Source: Erigeron canadensis (lineage: Eukaryota; Streptophyta; Magnoliopsida; Asterales; Asteraceae). From it: DNA of 64,000 nt. Location: positions 6,202,501 to 6,266,500 of the forward strand of contig NC_057761.1 of NCBI RefSeq assembly GCF_010389155.1, given 5' to 3'. This document shows, in pieces, positions 44,271-56,100 of the stretch. Under the pieces are notes generated by a model. The model was not told where the DNA came from. It worked only from the letters and a program-made list of their open reading frames with translations, and ran no database searches. The translations under genes were made by a program, and so were the position numbers. How positions within the stretch are numbered: the first letter of the stretch is position 1; every line of letters begins with the position of its first letter.

Positions 44271-44896
44271 TGAAAGTCCCAAGTTTGCAATGATCAAAAC
44301 AGATTAAATTAGAGATATAAGATAAGAAAGTAAACACGTTTAACTATATGTATATACTAATTAACCAGTGAATACATGGTTGGTTTACAAAGAGGAAGAA
44401 AAAGAAAATACTTGTTAAGTTTTTGACACACACAAAAACTTAACTGTTCTACAATAAAAGAAAGAACACACAAAGTGACAATTGCAGAACAACACCAACA
44501 AGAGTTGCGGCTAGGTCAAGTGATTCTTTATATAGGCAGAGATGAGAATCACATGACAACCCAATAGATGTTGACACATGAAGGTTGTCAACCATCTATT
44601 GGAGGATGATTCAGATCTGCAGAGTTCTTCTTTCTTCATCTTGTTTGTTTCCCAAAACGGCATGAAAGAGAAACTGCTTAGTACTAAATCTATACAAGGT
44701 CACATCGCTTCATCTTGATCATGCACCATGTGTCATTGGGACCATCCTTCTTATCTTCATTTTCCCGCTCATATTTGACTTACAAATACAACGGTGAGTC
44801 ATTGAACTTATCCTTTAACTCGAAGATAATGTAGGTCGCTGAGAGCTCGCTGATGAAGTGCCTCGCTGAGTCTCTCAACGAATCCATGACTCAACA
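44271..44896 (-). repeat. E4 5' LTR (626 bp)
   Basis: Upstream LTR on minus; TATA-like CCTATATAAA at 44527-44536. Confidence 0.93.
44527..44536 (-). promoter_or_regulatory. TATA box in the E4 5' LTR
   Basis: CCTATATAAA on the minus strand. Confidence 0.55.
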
Positions 44897-44901
44897 TAAT
44901 G
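44897..44901. repeat. Right target-site duplication of E4
   Basis: taatg, identical to 31410-31414. Confidence 0.88.
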
Positions 44902-45400
44902 AAATTGAACTAAAAATTCCTGAAACTACACTTAGAAACTAATTGATGATATATTTTCAGTACTAAAGAAGCAGCAAGAAGTTCATACACCAATGCGCTG
45001 TTATCTATGACTGCTTCAACAACTCAAAGTTTGGCATTCACTCTTTTGATTAACTGAGAAATAAGAGCAAGACGCAAGTAAAAAATAGTTGTAATTAATA
45101 AATGGTAACAATAGTAAAAAGAAGAAGTTGGGCGAAGGCCCAACGTATGATTATATATATATATAGTACAAGGGTGACACTAGTAGAGGGCATATTATTC
45201 CATAATAGGGAAAGAACCGGCTCAACGTACTATGCTCCGTGTTCAACTTACAGGTGATGTAGGCGTTAACAACTAGCATGATAAAAAGCAATAGATGATT
45301 ATATATGAAACAGTTTTACATCTGTAATCACATCCCATGTATTTAAAGAAAGGACCAAGACATAACAAAATGACTGGAGCCCGGACACCTTATAAGCGCA
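44902..45400. other. Host sequence right of E4; no gene seen
   Basis: AT-rich, with a TA repeat near 45155; may include the 3' side of the F-box pseudogene. Confidence 0.5.
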
Positions 45401-45858
45401 TTAATTCATCCTTGTCGTGTTCTCTTCCATTGAAATAACTATTTCATTGGTGCTGGATTTGGAACTAGAATCCATGTTAAGATGGGGAGATAGAAGACTA
45501 GGCACAAATATTGGGGCACCAATATAATCGCCTGAGTTGAATAAGTGTGGCTTATCATCATAAGTACTGTCATAATCATCTTTGTTCAAGAGGTATATTC
45601 AACGTCATGATTCATCACATAATTATTTGGCAAGCTACCTATAACTGTATTCCGCAACTGTAGCTTCTCAACACCTATATCTTACTGGTTGGTAATCCAA
45701 ATGCAGATTTAGATCTATAAATTAATGCATAGAGATTTTTCCATGACCCCTAAGAAGTAAGACAATTAGACAAACCATCTTTATATAACAGAGGATCTTT
45801 GGGGTCTGGTCAATGAAGCACCCCATCACGTACATAAGAGACCAGATAGAGTACTGTC
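45401..45858 (-). pseudogene. F-box (FBA) gene remnant, 3' part
   Basis: On the minus strand, the 62-codon frame 45401-45589 (YIGAPIFVPSLLSPHL) has the look of the C-terminal end of an F-box-associated (FBA) domain protein, whose tails commonly end in a similar SLVSP motif. The stretch 45722-45858 reads SYVRDGVLH before stops, like the FBA core. It is the downstream half of the fragment at 48550-48720, separated by E5. Several stops show it was already decayed. The family call is tentative. Confidence 0.42.
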
Positions 45859-45863
45859 CCAAT
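45859..45863. repeat. Left target-site duplication of E5
   Basis: ccaat, repeated at 48531-48535. Confidence 0.9.
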
Positions 45864-46206
45864 TGTTGCCCAGGTATGATCGTAATTGAATTGAAGAATA
45901 AAGTATATAATTGAATCACACAATTATATTGAATCAAAGTATATACAATCACTGTACACGAATTTGATTACAATGTTGGATAATGAAACTGATATGAAAC
46001 GACTTATATTTATACTAGTTATTCTTGGCGGTTATTCTCTAACCATTGTGTTGCTTCTCGAACGGGTATGCCTTCTTGAAGAGTCATGTCTCTTTGTTGT
46101 GTGAGGCCTAAAACTGCCACCTCTTTTCATGAACAGACGTCTCTTTTCCTCTTTGTCCTAATAACACTTTAAACCCCTCGAGTCTTAAACTAATTATATT
46201 CCAACA
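45864..46206 (-). repeat. E5 3' LTR (343 bp)
   Basis: Identical to 48188-48530 except two transitions. Confidence 0.95.
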
Positions 46207-46216
46207 TTCTCCCCCG
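46207..46216 (-). promoter_or_regulatory. E5 polypurine tract
   Basis: CGGGGGAGAA on minus, next to the 3' LTR. Confidence 0.85.
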
Positions 46217-46694
46217 TAATTGTTTAAGACTTGCTCTTTTGATCTTTAGACATCCATCTATCTTTGCTTCACGCCTATTCGCTTGCTTGACCCAAATCTT
46301 CTCGACTTGTAGTACAAACTTTATCTTCAATAAATCTTTGATGACGTCACACCATCTTTTGTTCCTCACGAACTTAAATTTGCGTCACACAAATTTGCTT
46401 CACACGAGTCTGCTTCACACAAACTTGCTTTGTAGTTTCTCACCACTTGGCATCACACCATTTGCTTTTGATCAATCACTGACCTTGTTCATCACGAACC
46501 ATCCTCCATGGTAAACTTGGTTATTTCACACAACCTTTAATTCTCTCACAGAATTTGATCATTCATGGATTGAAACCGCATCACACGTGTTTCCTTATAA
46601 TTCAATCACTGAATTAACACCACCCTTCACAGGTTACTTTTCCGCATCACACGATCAAGCCTTCAAACTTTGTAGTTTTCGTTAGTAAGGCACA
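46217..46694 (-). other. E5 3' noncoding region
   Basis: About 480 bp between the gag stop and the polypurine tract. It is dominated by short imperfect repeats of the type gcttcacacaa / gcatcacac, densest at 46370-46440. No pol remnants are seen. Confidence 0.65.
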
Positions 46695-47606
46695 TTAGAA
46701 GTGTTCATCATCATCAGTCTCTATGGAGAGTCCTGCAAATCCCTTCTCTTTCTTGCTTGAACATTCATAAGCATAATGCCCAAGTTTTCCACACTTGTAG
46801 CAATCTATTTGCGACTTATCAACATTCCTTCGCGGTTTGTTGTCGTTTCCTTTCGAATCTTCTAAGTTGTGTCCTTCGCCTTTATATTTCCCTCTGCCTC
46901 GTCCTCTCGACGAATCTTGTCCACATTGCCCAAAATGCTTTCCTTGATTAAAATTATTGTTGTGACGTGTCAACAATAACTTGTTTTGATTGTCGCTTTC
47001 TTTATTCTTCTTAAACTTTGTTCTCTCCTCGAAAGCCTTCAATCTTCCTATCGCGTCATCTAGCGTCATTTCGTCAAGATCGCAGTGTTGCTCGATGGAT
47101 GCAACAATTTGTATAAACCTATCTGGTACGGAATTCAAAAGTTTTCGTACTAGACTTGGTTGATCAAATGTTGAACCCAAGTTCGCTGCCTTAGTGACAA
47201 TCCCATTTATCTTCGCGGTAAATGCATCGATTGTCTCTTCCTCGTTCATTTGCAACATCTCAAACTCCGATTTGAGTGTTTGCAATCTTGCCTTTTGTAC
47301 TCGATCTTCTCCAACATATCTTGTCTTAAATGCATCCCACACTTCTTTTGCGGTCTTACAACTTGCAACTTGTAAAACTAGATCTTCTGACAACGCTTGA
47401 AATATATACGCCATCACGGCCTTGTTTTTCTTTACATTGGTTTCAGTGCCTGGATCTATAATTTCCCATATACCATTTGCTTCTAAAATAGTTTTGAAAT
47501 GAATAGCCCAAACAGGGTAATTTGTAGAATTTAAAACCGGACATTGAAAGTGTGTCAATAATCCCACAAGTGCATTATTGTTGTTGTTACCGCTTAAATC
47601 CGACAT
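46695..47606 (-). CDS. E5 gag, intact
   Basis: ATG at 47604-47606; 303 residues without interruption. The N-terminal region has the UBN2-type Copia gag pattern: NSTNYPVWAIHFKTILEA, then AKEVWDAFKTRYVGEDRV and VRKLLNSVPDRFIQIVASI. A basic, Gly/Arg-rich linker (SSRGRGRGKYKG) leads to a single CCHC zinc knuckle, CYKCGKLGHYAYEC, and an acidic tail ending DDDEHF. The length is typical of the gag domain alone. The ORF stops before any protease. It would assemble particles and package element RNA; enzymes must come from elsewhere. The promoter is expected in the right LTR. Confidence 0.92.
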   Translation of the reverse strand: MSDLSGNNNNNALVGLLTHFQCPVLNSTNYPVWAIHFKTILEANGIWEIIDPGTETNVKKNKAVMAYIFQALSEDLVLQVASCKTAKEVWDAFKTRYVGEDRVQKARLQTLKSEFEMLQMNEEETIDAFTAKINGIVTKAANLGSTFDQPSLVRKLLNSVPDRFIQIVASIEQHCDLDEMTLDDAIGRLKAFEERTKFKKNKESDNQNKLLLTRHNNNFNQGKHFGQCGQDSSRGRGRGKYKGEGHNLEDSKGNDNKPRRNVDKSQIDCYKCGKLGHYAYECSSKKEKGFAGLSIETDDDEHF

Positions 47607-48174
47607 AACTTCTAAGTTTTTTCTTTAAAACTTAAAATCTAATATGGATCCCTTATAAGACAAATATGATTTTTAATAGATAAAGATCTAATTTTTCAAT
47701 CTATTTTTCTTCTGAATCAATTGCAATAAAAATAAGAAAAGAAAATTATGATAAGATAGAACCTGTAATATTTCTTTTTTCTTTTCCTAGTCCCACGTGA
47801 ACTCCAAATCAATTGAACAAAACTTTGACTTTTGTTTATTTTCTTCACCAATCACAAAGATCGTACGTCTTTTCTCTTTCTATTTCCCTTCACTTTCTTT
47901 GCAAAAACGATGCAATCCAAGATAAGATCTGGTGTTTTTGTCTTCTTGTCGTCAAAGATCAAAGATAAGAATCAAACGAATCCAATTTCTTTAGCCTTGA
48001 TCTTTGTGTTCAATTCGTCTATAAAAATAGAAACTGTCGCCCCCTATTCGTGGCTTCACACCGTAAACAGTCAACCGTTTCTTCAAAATCGAATCACTCG
48101 ATCTTTGTATTGTTTCTGGTTGTTTATCACAAATAAACAGCCCTCTCCAACGATTCTTCAATTCCTCAACCTTT
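47607..48174 (-). other. E5 leader between primer site and gag
   Basis: About 570 bp of noncoding leader. Open frames on the plus strand here look like chance. Confidence 0.6.
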
Positions 48175-48186
48175 GCTCTGATACCA
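48175..48186 (-). promoter_or_regulatory. E5 primer-binding site
   Basis: TGGTATCAGAGC on minus, initiator tRNA-Met type. Confidence 0.9.
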
Positions 48187-48187
48187 C

Positions 48188-48530
48188 TGTTGCCCAGGTA
48201 TGATCGTAATTGAATTGAAGAATAAAGTATATAATTGAATCACACAATTATATTGAATCAAAGTATATACAATCACTGTACACGAATTTGATTACAATGT
48301 TGGATAATGAAACTGATACGAAACGACTTATATTTATACTAGTTATTCTTGGCGGTTATTCTCTAACCATTGTGTTGCTTCTCGAACGGGTATGCCTTCT
48401 TGAAGAGTCATGTCTCTTTGTTGTGTGAGGCCTAAAACTGCCGCCTCTTTTCATGAACAGACGTCTCTTTTCCTCTTTGTCCTAATAACACTTTAAACCC
48501 CTCGAGTCTTAAACTAATTATATTCCAACA
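48188..48530 (-). repeat. E5 5' LTR (343 bp)
   Basis: Upstream LTR on minus, with a TATA-like TATAAATATAA at 48328-48338. Confidence 0.95.
48328..48338 (-). promoter_or_regulatory. TATA box in the E5 5' LTR
   Basis: TATAAATATAA on the minus strand. Confidence 0.55.
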
Positions 48531-48535
48531 CCAAT
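48531..48535. repeat. Right target-site duplication of E5
   Basis: ccaat, identical to 45859-45863. Confidence 0.9.
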
Positions 48536-48549
48536 TGGCATGTACATAG

Positions 48550-48720
48550 TCAATTTTTTTGATAAGTTTCCAAAGACATGTTTTCAATGAATAAACTTGG
48601 TCTCTTAGTTTGAAGGCCTACTACAATCTTGTAGTCATTGTTGGATGAATCATAACCGAACCCCCAAACCAGATGCCACTTTTGGCTGCTCTCAGGTAGA
48701 GGGGGTTGAAGTATTTTCAT
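48550..48720 (-). pseudogene. F-box (FBA) gene remnant, 5' part
   Basis: Reads MKILQPPLPESSQKWHLV then WGFGYDSSNNDYKIVVGL, the hallmark block of the F-box-associated domain (GFGYDxxxxDYK), ending at a TGA by 48550. No F-box motif is seen upstream. It is cut off from 45401-45858 by E5. F-box proteins recruit targets to SCF ubiquitin ligases, but this copy is a fragment. Confidence 0.6.
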
Positions 48721-48869
48721 GGTTTGTCTAATACAATATATAGTTTAATGCTTTAAAATTAATTAATTTAAACCGATTATATATACATTTTTATATTTCT
48801 ATGTATTTAATAATTTTAAAGCATTTTATCATAAATAAACCAATACATGACACAAAGATAATTTAATAA

Positions 48870-49823
48870 GGGATTATGGCATCGGAGTGTAACTAACTAT
48901 GACTCAATAGTTATGTAATGTAGTCACCTTTTAAACTGGCTATCTGATGTAAATACCTTCCATTTTTGTTCTTTTAATGTATCCTACCGGGTAACACCCT
49001 CTTTATAACCGGTAATGCCACATTGGACGTAAAAAGGAATGGGGATTTTTGCACCGGAGTGTAACCAACTATGAGTGAATGTTTATGAAATGTAGTGACC
49101 TACAAAAGTGTTAAATTGATGTAAGAACGTCTCTGTTTTGTTCACTTGATGCATGCGAAAGTGTTAAAGATAATAACAACCATTTTTACATCTTTGACTT
49201 TTTGATTGTGACAAACCCTAATTCCAAATCGGATTTTGTTATGATTACCTCATCATCGTTAACTATAAAGATATGACCATCTCATCCCCACCACCATCAA
49301 CATCCATCAACGTAGGTTTACAATGGGGGTAAAAGGGGGTGATTTTGACAGAGGATGATGAAGGTGGTTGTCTGGGTGGAGGCTAAAATTTGTTTATCTT
49401 AGTTGTGGCAGTCAGCGTTGGCACGTGTTCGGATTTAGAGATGGTCGCACTTCTTGAAGGGAAGATAAAATGAGACCGAGACCACCCACTACAACCTCTC
49501 GGAGTTCACTACCCACAACCGTAACCATGACCGTACAACAAGTCAACCGGCACATGAAAAGAACAAAAATGAGAGGTTCTTACATCGTATAGCCAGTTTT
49601 AAAGATCACTACATAACATAACCATTCAGTCATAGTTGGTTAAACTCCAGTGCCATAATCTCAAAGTAAAATTAACATTGTTACCGGCTACCGGTACAAC
49701 AGGTCAACCAATACATTAAAAGAACAAAAATGAAAGGTACTTACATCATATAGTCAATTTGAAAAGTCACTACGTTACATAATCATTGAGTCATAATTGG
49801 TTACATTCCCCTACCATAATCCT
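48870..49823. mobile_element. Non-autonomous Mutator-like element, 954 bp, with doubled terminal repeats
   Basis: Ends start (G/A)GGATTATGG and are inverted over about 150 bp (GTAACYAAYTATGACTCAAT, TTTTTGTTCTTTTAATGTAT). A second, inner pair of related inverted repeats lies at about 49050-49150 and 49550-49670. Flanks show a 9-bp near-duplication, atttaataa (48861-48869) and atttgataa (49824-49832), with one mismatch. The interior has no coding frame. Confidence 0.75.
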
Positions 49824-49832
49824 ATTTGATAA

Positions 49833-50176
49833 AGTAAAAATCTATGTGGGTTGTTTATCCTAAGGTTTTAGGTTCGAGACTTAAAATCTCATTTCAAAGG
49901 TATTTTCTATAAGTTGAAAATTCAGAAAATCTCTAGTGAAAATTAACTTTTACACGTCTGATTGGCCGGCTTGGGTAAAAAAGTAAAAAGTAGATAGAGT
50001 AAAGATACAACATAACATACAATGCTTGGGTGGTTCAGATCGGCCCGCTCCGCCCCTTTATTATTATACTTAGAGCTCATCATCACCATCACATTACTAT
50101 TCTTCTCCGATTAACCTAAACCCATAACCAAAACCAGATCGTCCGATCATCGCCAATAATAGTAATAATAATAACA
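49833..50176 (+). other. EMC1 upstream region and 5' UTR
   Basis: Separates the small MULE from the EMC1 start codon. GC-poor; a CCGCTCCGCCCC-type block near 50045 and a TTATTATTATAC stretch follow. I could not fix a transcription start. Confidence 0.5.
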
Positions 50177-53100
50177 ATGGCGATGAAGCTTCCATCGGTG
50201 TTTGTAATTTTCTTACTATCATTCTCTTTCATTCCTACTTCTTTCTCTCTTTTTGAAGATCAAGTCGGATTCATGGACTGGTAGTACCACTCTCTCTCTC
50301 TCTCTCCCTCTCTCTCTCTTTATATATATATATTACTGATTGTGATAGTTATTGTATTTAATTTAACTCAAATAAGTTAATATGACTATTGAATTGTATA
50401 TATGTGTGTTTTGTGTATATATAATATAGATAGATATATGAAATACATTTGGCAACTAGGTTAAACTTTATTCAAAGCTCTACAAATTTAAAATAGAAAG
50501 AAAAAGAAATGATTATTTTGTTTCGGTTTTGTGCGTGTGTAGTTATGAAACAAAGTGAAATCTTTACCTCTTTAGTTTTCTTACTAAACCTTTTTGCAAC
50601 TTAGGCATCAACGATACATAGGGAAAGTTAAGGATGCAGTGTTCCACACACAAAAGGCGGGCCGAAAACGTGTTGTGGTGTCTACTGAAGAGAATGTTAT
50701 CGCGTCCCTTGATCTTCGTCGAGGCGATATTTGTAAGTTGTAATGTCTGTTAATGTTTAAGCTCTTTTTATGTCTGTTATTGGTCCTTATGGCCTATAAA
50801 CTTGTAATTATGTTCACAGAATATATGTATATGCTGATTCTTTTGGATCATGTGCAGTTTGGAGACATGTTTTGGCAGCCAATGACGTGATTGACAAAAT
50901 TGATATTGCCCTTGGGAAGTGTAAGTATACGTCCTTGTACTAAAACTCTAAAAGTCAGCCAGCAGTTCTCTAGACTTCTGCGCCAGGAATTGCGGCTATT
51001 TTAGTGAATAAGTGACTATCTACTTTTAGTTAAATGGTCACAAATTTAAACTTCTTTATCATGGGTGGTTTACTGGTTAGTATAATTAAGTAAAAGGGCA
51101 AAGAATGAAATGAGAATAAAGAATTGTGTTTGGCTTACAATGATAGGTATTCTACATAGGCCAAAATGCACTAGTAACCTCAACTTAGTTGATTAATACT
51201 GCCCTGAATTTTTAAAGGTATACAATAGTACCTTGAACTCAGTTAAAAGCAATATAATTAACATATATTGATAAAAATATGGATAGCTTATTTTATGCTA
51301 CTTATTCGCTAATAGTTAGAAAAAATCTTAGTTGGGAACTTTGATTGAGACATATATGTAGTCGGATGAAGAATATTGACTACAAGACCTCTATGTTTTT
51401 TTTTATGAGGTGGAACAATATCTCGAACACAACCTACATATCTTGGCACACTGTTTTATACAATTTGGGCTTCTTAATCTTATGAAAGTGGGTGTATGTC
51501 TATATCCGTTGTGAGATATGTATATGTTTTGGTTGATATATCAACAAATTTAGTGAAGTTAAAGAAGTGGTGAATTTATTAACTATGACCCCTCTTTGTG
51601 AACATCTAATGCTGATCTATTGCTAAAGGATTATTTTTGATTTTTCAGATGTTATTACATTGTCATCAGAGGGGAGCATATTAAGAGCTTGGAATCTTCC
51701 TGACGGGCAGATGGTTTGGGAGTCTTTTTTATCAGGCTCAAAGCCTTCCAAGGCATTATTAACTGTTCCAGTGAGTAATACTTTTAAGTAACTTAAAGTG
51801 CTTTAATGCTCTTAGTGCACTCTTATTTTAAAACAACTCAAATCAGCTAATCTTATGCATGAATTTGCCACATTGATCGGCACTAAAACAGCATATTTAA
51901 TTTTTAAATGGAAAAGACTTAACTACCACATATGGGCTGTCTTAAGCATGCTTCTTATTATTGTGGATGTATATGTGCTCAATAAGCTGAGCAGATGTAC
52001 AATAATCTTTTTATTTTTTATATTTCCGAACAGTGCTACTATAAATTGTCTTGAATATTGACATGGTATTTCTCTGCAGGCCAACTTGAAGATTGATCTG
52101 GACAGCCCAATTTTTGTTTATGGTGGTTCAATTCTCCATGCCATTTCTAGCATTGATGGGGAGCTTCTTTGGAAGAAGGATTTTGCAGCTGAAGGGTTTG
52201 ACCAATTCAACAGTTGATGTCCCTTTGGTTGTATCTTTATTATTGTTTCTGACCCTTGATTTTCTATTGCAGCATTGATGTTCATCAGTTGATTCTTCCT
52301 AGTGGCAGTGTCGCAGTTCATATTGTAGGAGTTACTGATTCATCCCAGTTTCATACCTATAAAATTGATGTTAAAAATGGAGGGTTACTGGAACATATCA
52401 GTGCATCAATTTCTGGTGGCATCTATGGGGAAGTGTTGCCAATCTCAGATGAGACATTTGTGGCATTGGATGCTTCAAGGTCAGTTCTGGTGTTAATAAC
52501 CATAAAAAATGGACAAATGCACCTTCAACAGACCCAGGTTTCAGATCTTGTTCATGGAGCTTCTGGGAACACAATTATACTACCTTCAAAGCTTTCAGGA
52601 ATATTTTCTGTTAGCACGGATGCGTGCATAGCTTTTGTTAAAGTGACTAACGAAGGGAAATTAGATGTGATGGAAAAAGTTGATAAAACAGTTGTTGTTA
52701 GTGATGCATTACCTCTTTCAGAAGGTGAGCAAGCTTTTGCACTTGTTCAACATGGAGATAGCAAGATTCACCTATCTGTAAGGCTTGTTCATGATATGAG
52801 TAGCAATCACCTCAAGGAAACTGTCAAGATGGATCAAGAGAGGGGTTTTGTGCACAAAATTTTCATAAACAACTATGTTAGAACAGACAGATCCCATGGT
52901 TTTAGAGCATTGATTGTAATGGAAGATCATTCGCTACTACTGCTACAACAAGGTGAAATTGTCTGGAGTAGAGATGATGGACTTGCTTCGATTGTAGACG
53001 TCACAACAGCAGAACTACCCGTAGAAAAGATTGGTGTATCTGTAGCAAAAGTTGAGCACAGTCTTTTTGAGTGGCTTAAGGTATGAAACTTTCTGAAATG

Positions 53101-56100
53101 CGCTTATTTAGAGGTGGTTTATACAGGTGGGTAACGCACCAAAACGGGTATCTGTTTCATATATGTTGAACCATGTTGAGCCAAAACCAGACGACCAGAC
53201 CTAAATAATTACATTTTCTTATAGATAATTAGTAATCTGATTAAAAATTAAAAATTTCTAGTGATAATCTAATCTTTGTAATAAATGGGAGGTTTTATGT
53301 ATTTAAACTACATGTTGTAATCTAATATTTTATCTGAGTTAGTTAATTGTACTAGAGATAGCAAAACGGGTGAGCTATGTAGTCGATTTCGGTGGTATAC
53401 CGGTGGTATTTGGTTTTCGGTCCTCCACTAGTATACCGGTATAGATTTTTGTCTACAATTTCGGTACCGAGATTTTCGGTGAAATTTACCGAAATCTCAC
53501 CGAAATCGGTCAAATTTCGGTGGTATACCAGTTTTTCAGATTTTTTATTTTTTATTAATTATTTTGTCCAAACTAAAAAACAACATAAGAAACACTAAAA
53601 TTTTGAAGTATTAACACTATTCTATCAGATATTGACAATTTTAAGCTTGACTTTGATATTTAGATTGAGTATTAACTTAATATACTTGCTTTTTGTGTGT
53701 ATAATTGCAATCTTTTTGGTATATATATAATTTTATATAACATTTTTCAGAATATTACGACTACCGAAATACCACCGAAATACCACTGAAATAACCGATA
53801 TTTCAAATGCCAGTCCTTGACCGAAACACCGAAATTTTGGTCCTTAACTACTTAGCGGGTGAGCTGTTAACAAGTTAAAACTGCAGGCTGGCTGATGATT
53901 CAAAATGGGTAGGATGGGTTGACTGCAAACTGTTTTATTTCCTGTTTTGAAATATAATAGGTGATTTCTTTTTTATCATCCAAAATGCACACAAAACCGG
54001 CTGCCCATTCAAATAATTTGACTGATTTTTGTTTTTGATTAAATTTTATCGCTTAACACATTGGACCTGTGAGGAAATTTACACAAGTTGACATATTTGT
54101 GTTTAGATCTGCTGAAATCCTGTAATCACCATATTGAATTAGTACTGCATGTCATTAAGCAAATCTGTCATCATCTCTAAATTAACTGTTTCTTGGATCT
54201 GTGGAGGATTGGGCTTCACTAACTCATGACATGATAATTATTACTAGCAGTCTGGTACTCTGGTCCAAAATTTAAATGAAATGTCATTTCTATCGTAGAT
54301 TTTACATGATTTCATTGCATAGTCGGTGTTTGAAGGATGTCAATATAAAGTAGTTGACAAAGCACAGGTGTAAAATCATTGGAAAATTAGGTTTATAATC
54401 ATTAGAGTAGTTATGGAGGGTTTTGCCTCTCTTCCTTTTTTCTTTTAACAAGCTTTCATTAGGTGATATTATTTGTGCACAATTTTTCTTGTACAATGCT
54501 GAAGCATGTGATTGACAGTCAAAATCAGTTAGAAATCTTTATATATATTTCTAGATATTTTGTCATACATAATGTGTACAAGCTTACTGCTTAGTTATTT
54601 AATCAATGGCTGTTTGGTAACCGTTTAGGGATAAAATTTGTTTATCCAAGCTTTTAATAAAAATAGCATGCCAGATTGTGTAATATGTACAAATCTAATC
54701 ATATTCACATATAATATCTCTTACATATTCAGTAAATAGTTTGGAATGGGCACTTCTAGTGTTTATGATATGAATTAAGATACTGCACATGAGGAAGAAG
54801 AAGATGGGCCTAATGGGTCCATGGGTTAAGTAGGGGGTCAAGTGATAATAATAAATAATTAATAATAATAATAATTATCACTTGAGTAGTGGCTTGGTGA
54901 ACGAGTAATCACTAATAGTAATAAACTATTAAGAAAATGACATATCAGTTCATATCAACCTGCTGTTACTTTCAGTTCATATCAGTTTATCTTGCATTAT
55001 GTTGAATTGTCATTGATTATCAAGGTTAGTCAGTAGCTAATGATTTTGTTGTTCTTGCTGAAGGGTCATATGTTAAAGCTTAAAGGAACCTTAATGCTTG
55101 CAACACCTGATGAAGTAGCAGCAATACAAAAGATTAGGTTGCAGAGTTCTGAAAAAAGCAAGATGACACGTGACCATAATGGGTTCCGTAGGCTGCTCAT
55201 AGTACTTACCAGAGCTGGGAAACTTTTCGCATTACATACAGGTGATGGGCGAGTTGTCTGGTCTAGCCTACTTCAATCTCTTCGCTCGTCACAACAATGC
55301 GCTGACCCGACAGGTCTCAAGTTGCACCAGTGGCAAATCCCTCACCATGCACTGGATAATAACCCGTCTGTCCTTGTCGTTGGCAGATGTGGACTTTCTT
55401 TGACCTCTCCTAGTGCAATGTCAATTATTGATGCACACACTGGAAAAGAGATTCAAAATATGGGTCTTGCGCATTCCACCGTGCAAGTTATTTCCTTGCC
55501 ATTCAGTGATTCCACTGAGCAGCAGCTTCACTTGCTGATAGATGCTGATAAGCAAGCTCATTTATATCCTAGAACTCCTGAAGCTGTTGAGATCTTTAAA
55601 CGTGAGTCTGAAAATCTGTATTGGTACTCGGTTGAAGCTGAAGTTGGTATCTTGAGAGGGTATGGGTTGAAAAGCAGTTGTAATCTTGATGTGCCAAACG
55701 AGTATTGTTTTGAAACTAGGAATTTATGGTCTATTGTCTTCCCATCTGAATCAGAGAAAATAATTGCAGCAGTGACTAGAAAAGCAAATGAGGTATGCTA
55801 ATTTACTAAATATGCTTGAGTGGCAAAATGGGAAAGACCAATGGATTGGGTAATGGGTCGTAATTAGTTTTTTTTTTTGGCAGTGCTGTGACAATATTTA
55901 AACAAATTTTCGATGTATTATAAATAATTATAAATAAATAGTGCGTCGAATATGATTACAGGAAGCTTATAATTATTATTAAAGTAATGCAATGTATTCT
56001 TCTATAAATTGCTATAGTAGACTTTATGCATTAATAGTAAATTTTGGGTGATTTTCAACCCCCCTTTCTTTTTAGCTAAGTTTTTTATGTCTGTTTGACA

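Larger units (their letters stand above)
31415..44896 (-). mobile_element. E4: SIRE-like Copia retrotransposon with accessory gene (13.5 kb)
   Basis: LTRs at 31415-32045 and 44271-44896 (TGAAAG...CAACA) are flanked by taatg at 31410-31414 and 44897-44901. Minus is sense: tRNA-Met primer site at 44257-44268, polypurine tract at 32046-32055. Order along the minus strand is gag (two zinc knuckles), protease, integrase, reverse transcriptase, RNase H, a ~1-kb spacer with tandem repeats and TATA box, then a long accessory frame. LTRs differ by about ten substitutions by eye (~2%). gag, pol and the accessory frame all carry stops or frameshifts. The LTR family also donated the fragment at 21508-21855 in E1. 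Confidence 0.93.
45864..48530 (-). mobile_element. E5: gag-only Copia element (2.67 kb)
   Basis: 343-bp LTRs at 45864-46206 and 48188-48530 (TGTTGC...CCAACA), flanked by ccaat at 45859-45863 and 48531-48535. They differ at only two positions by eye, so insertion is recent. Sense is minus, with primer site at 48175-48186 and polypurine tract at 46207-46216. The only gene is an intact gag with zinc knuckle; there is no pol. This fits the TR-GAG class of non-autonomous LTR elements, which depend on another element's polymerase. Confidence 0.93.

Noticed and set aside
47832..48203. A 123-codon plus-strand frame in E5
   Set aside because: It runs antisense over the E5 leader, primer-binding site and LTR start, with low-complexity Phe/Ser content; shadow frame.
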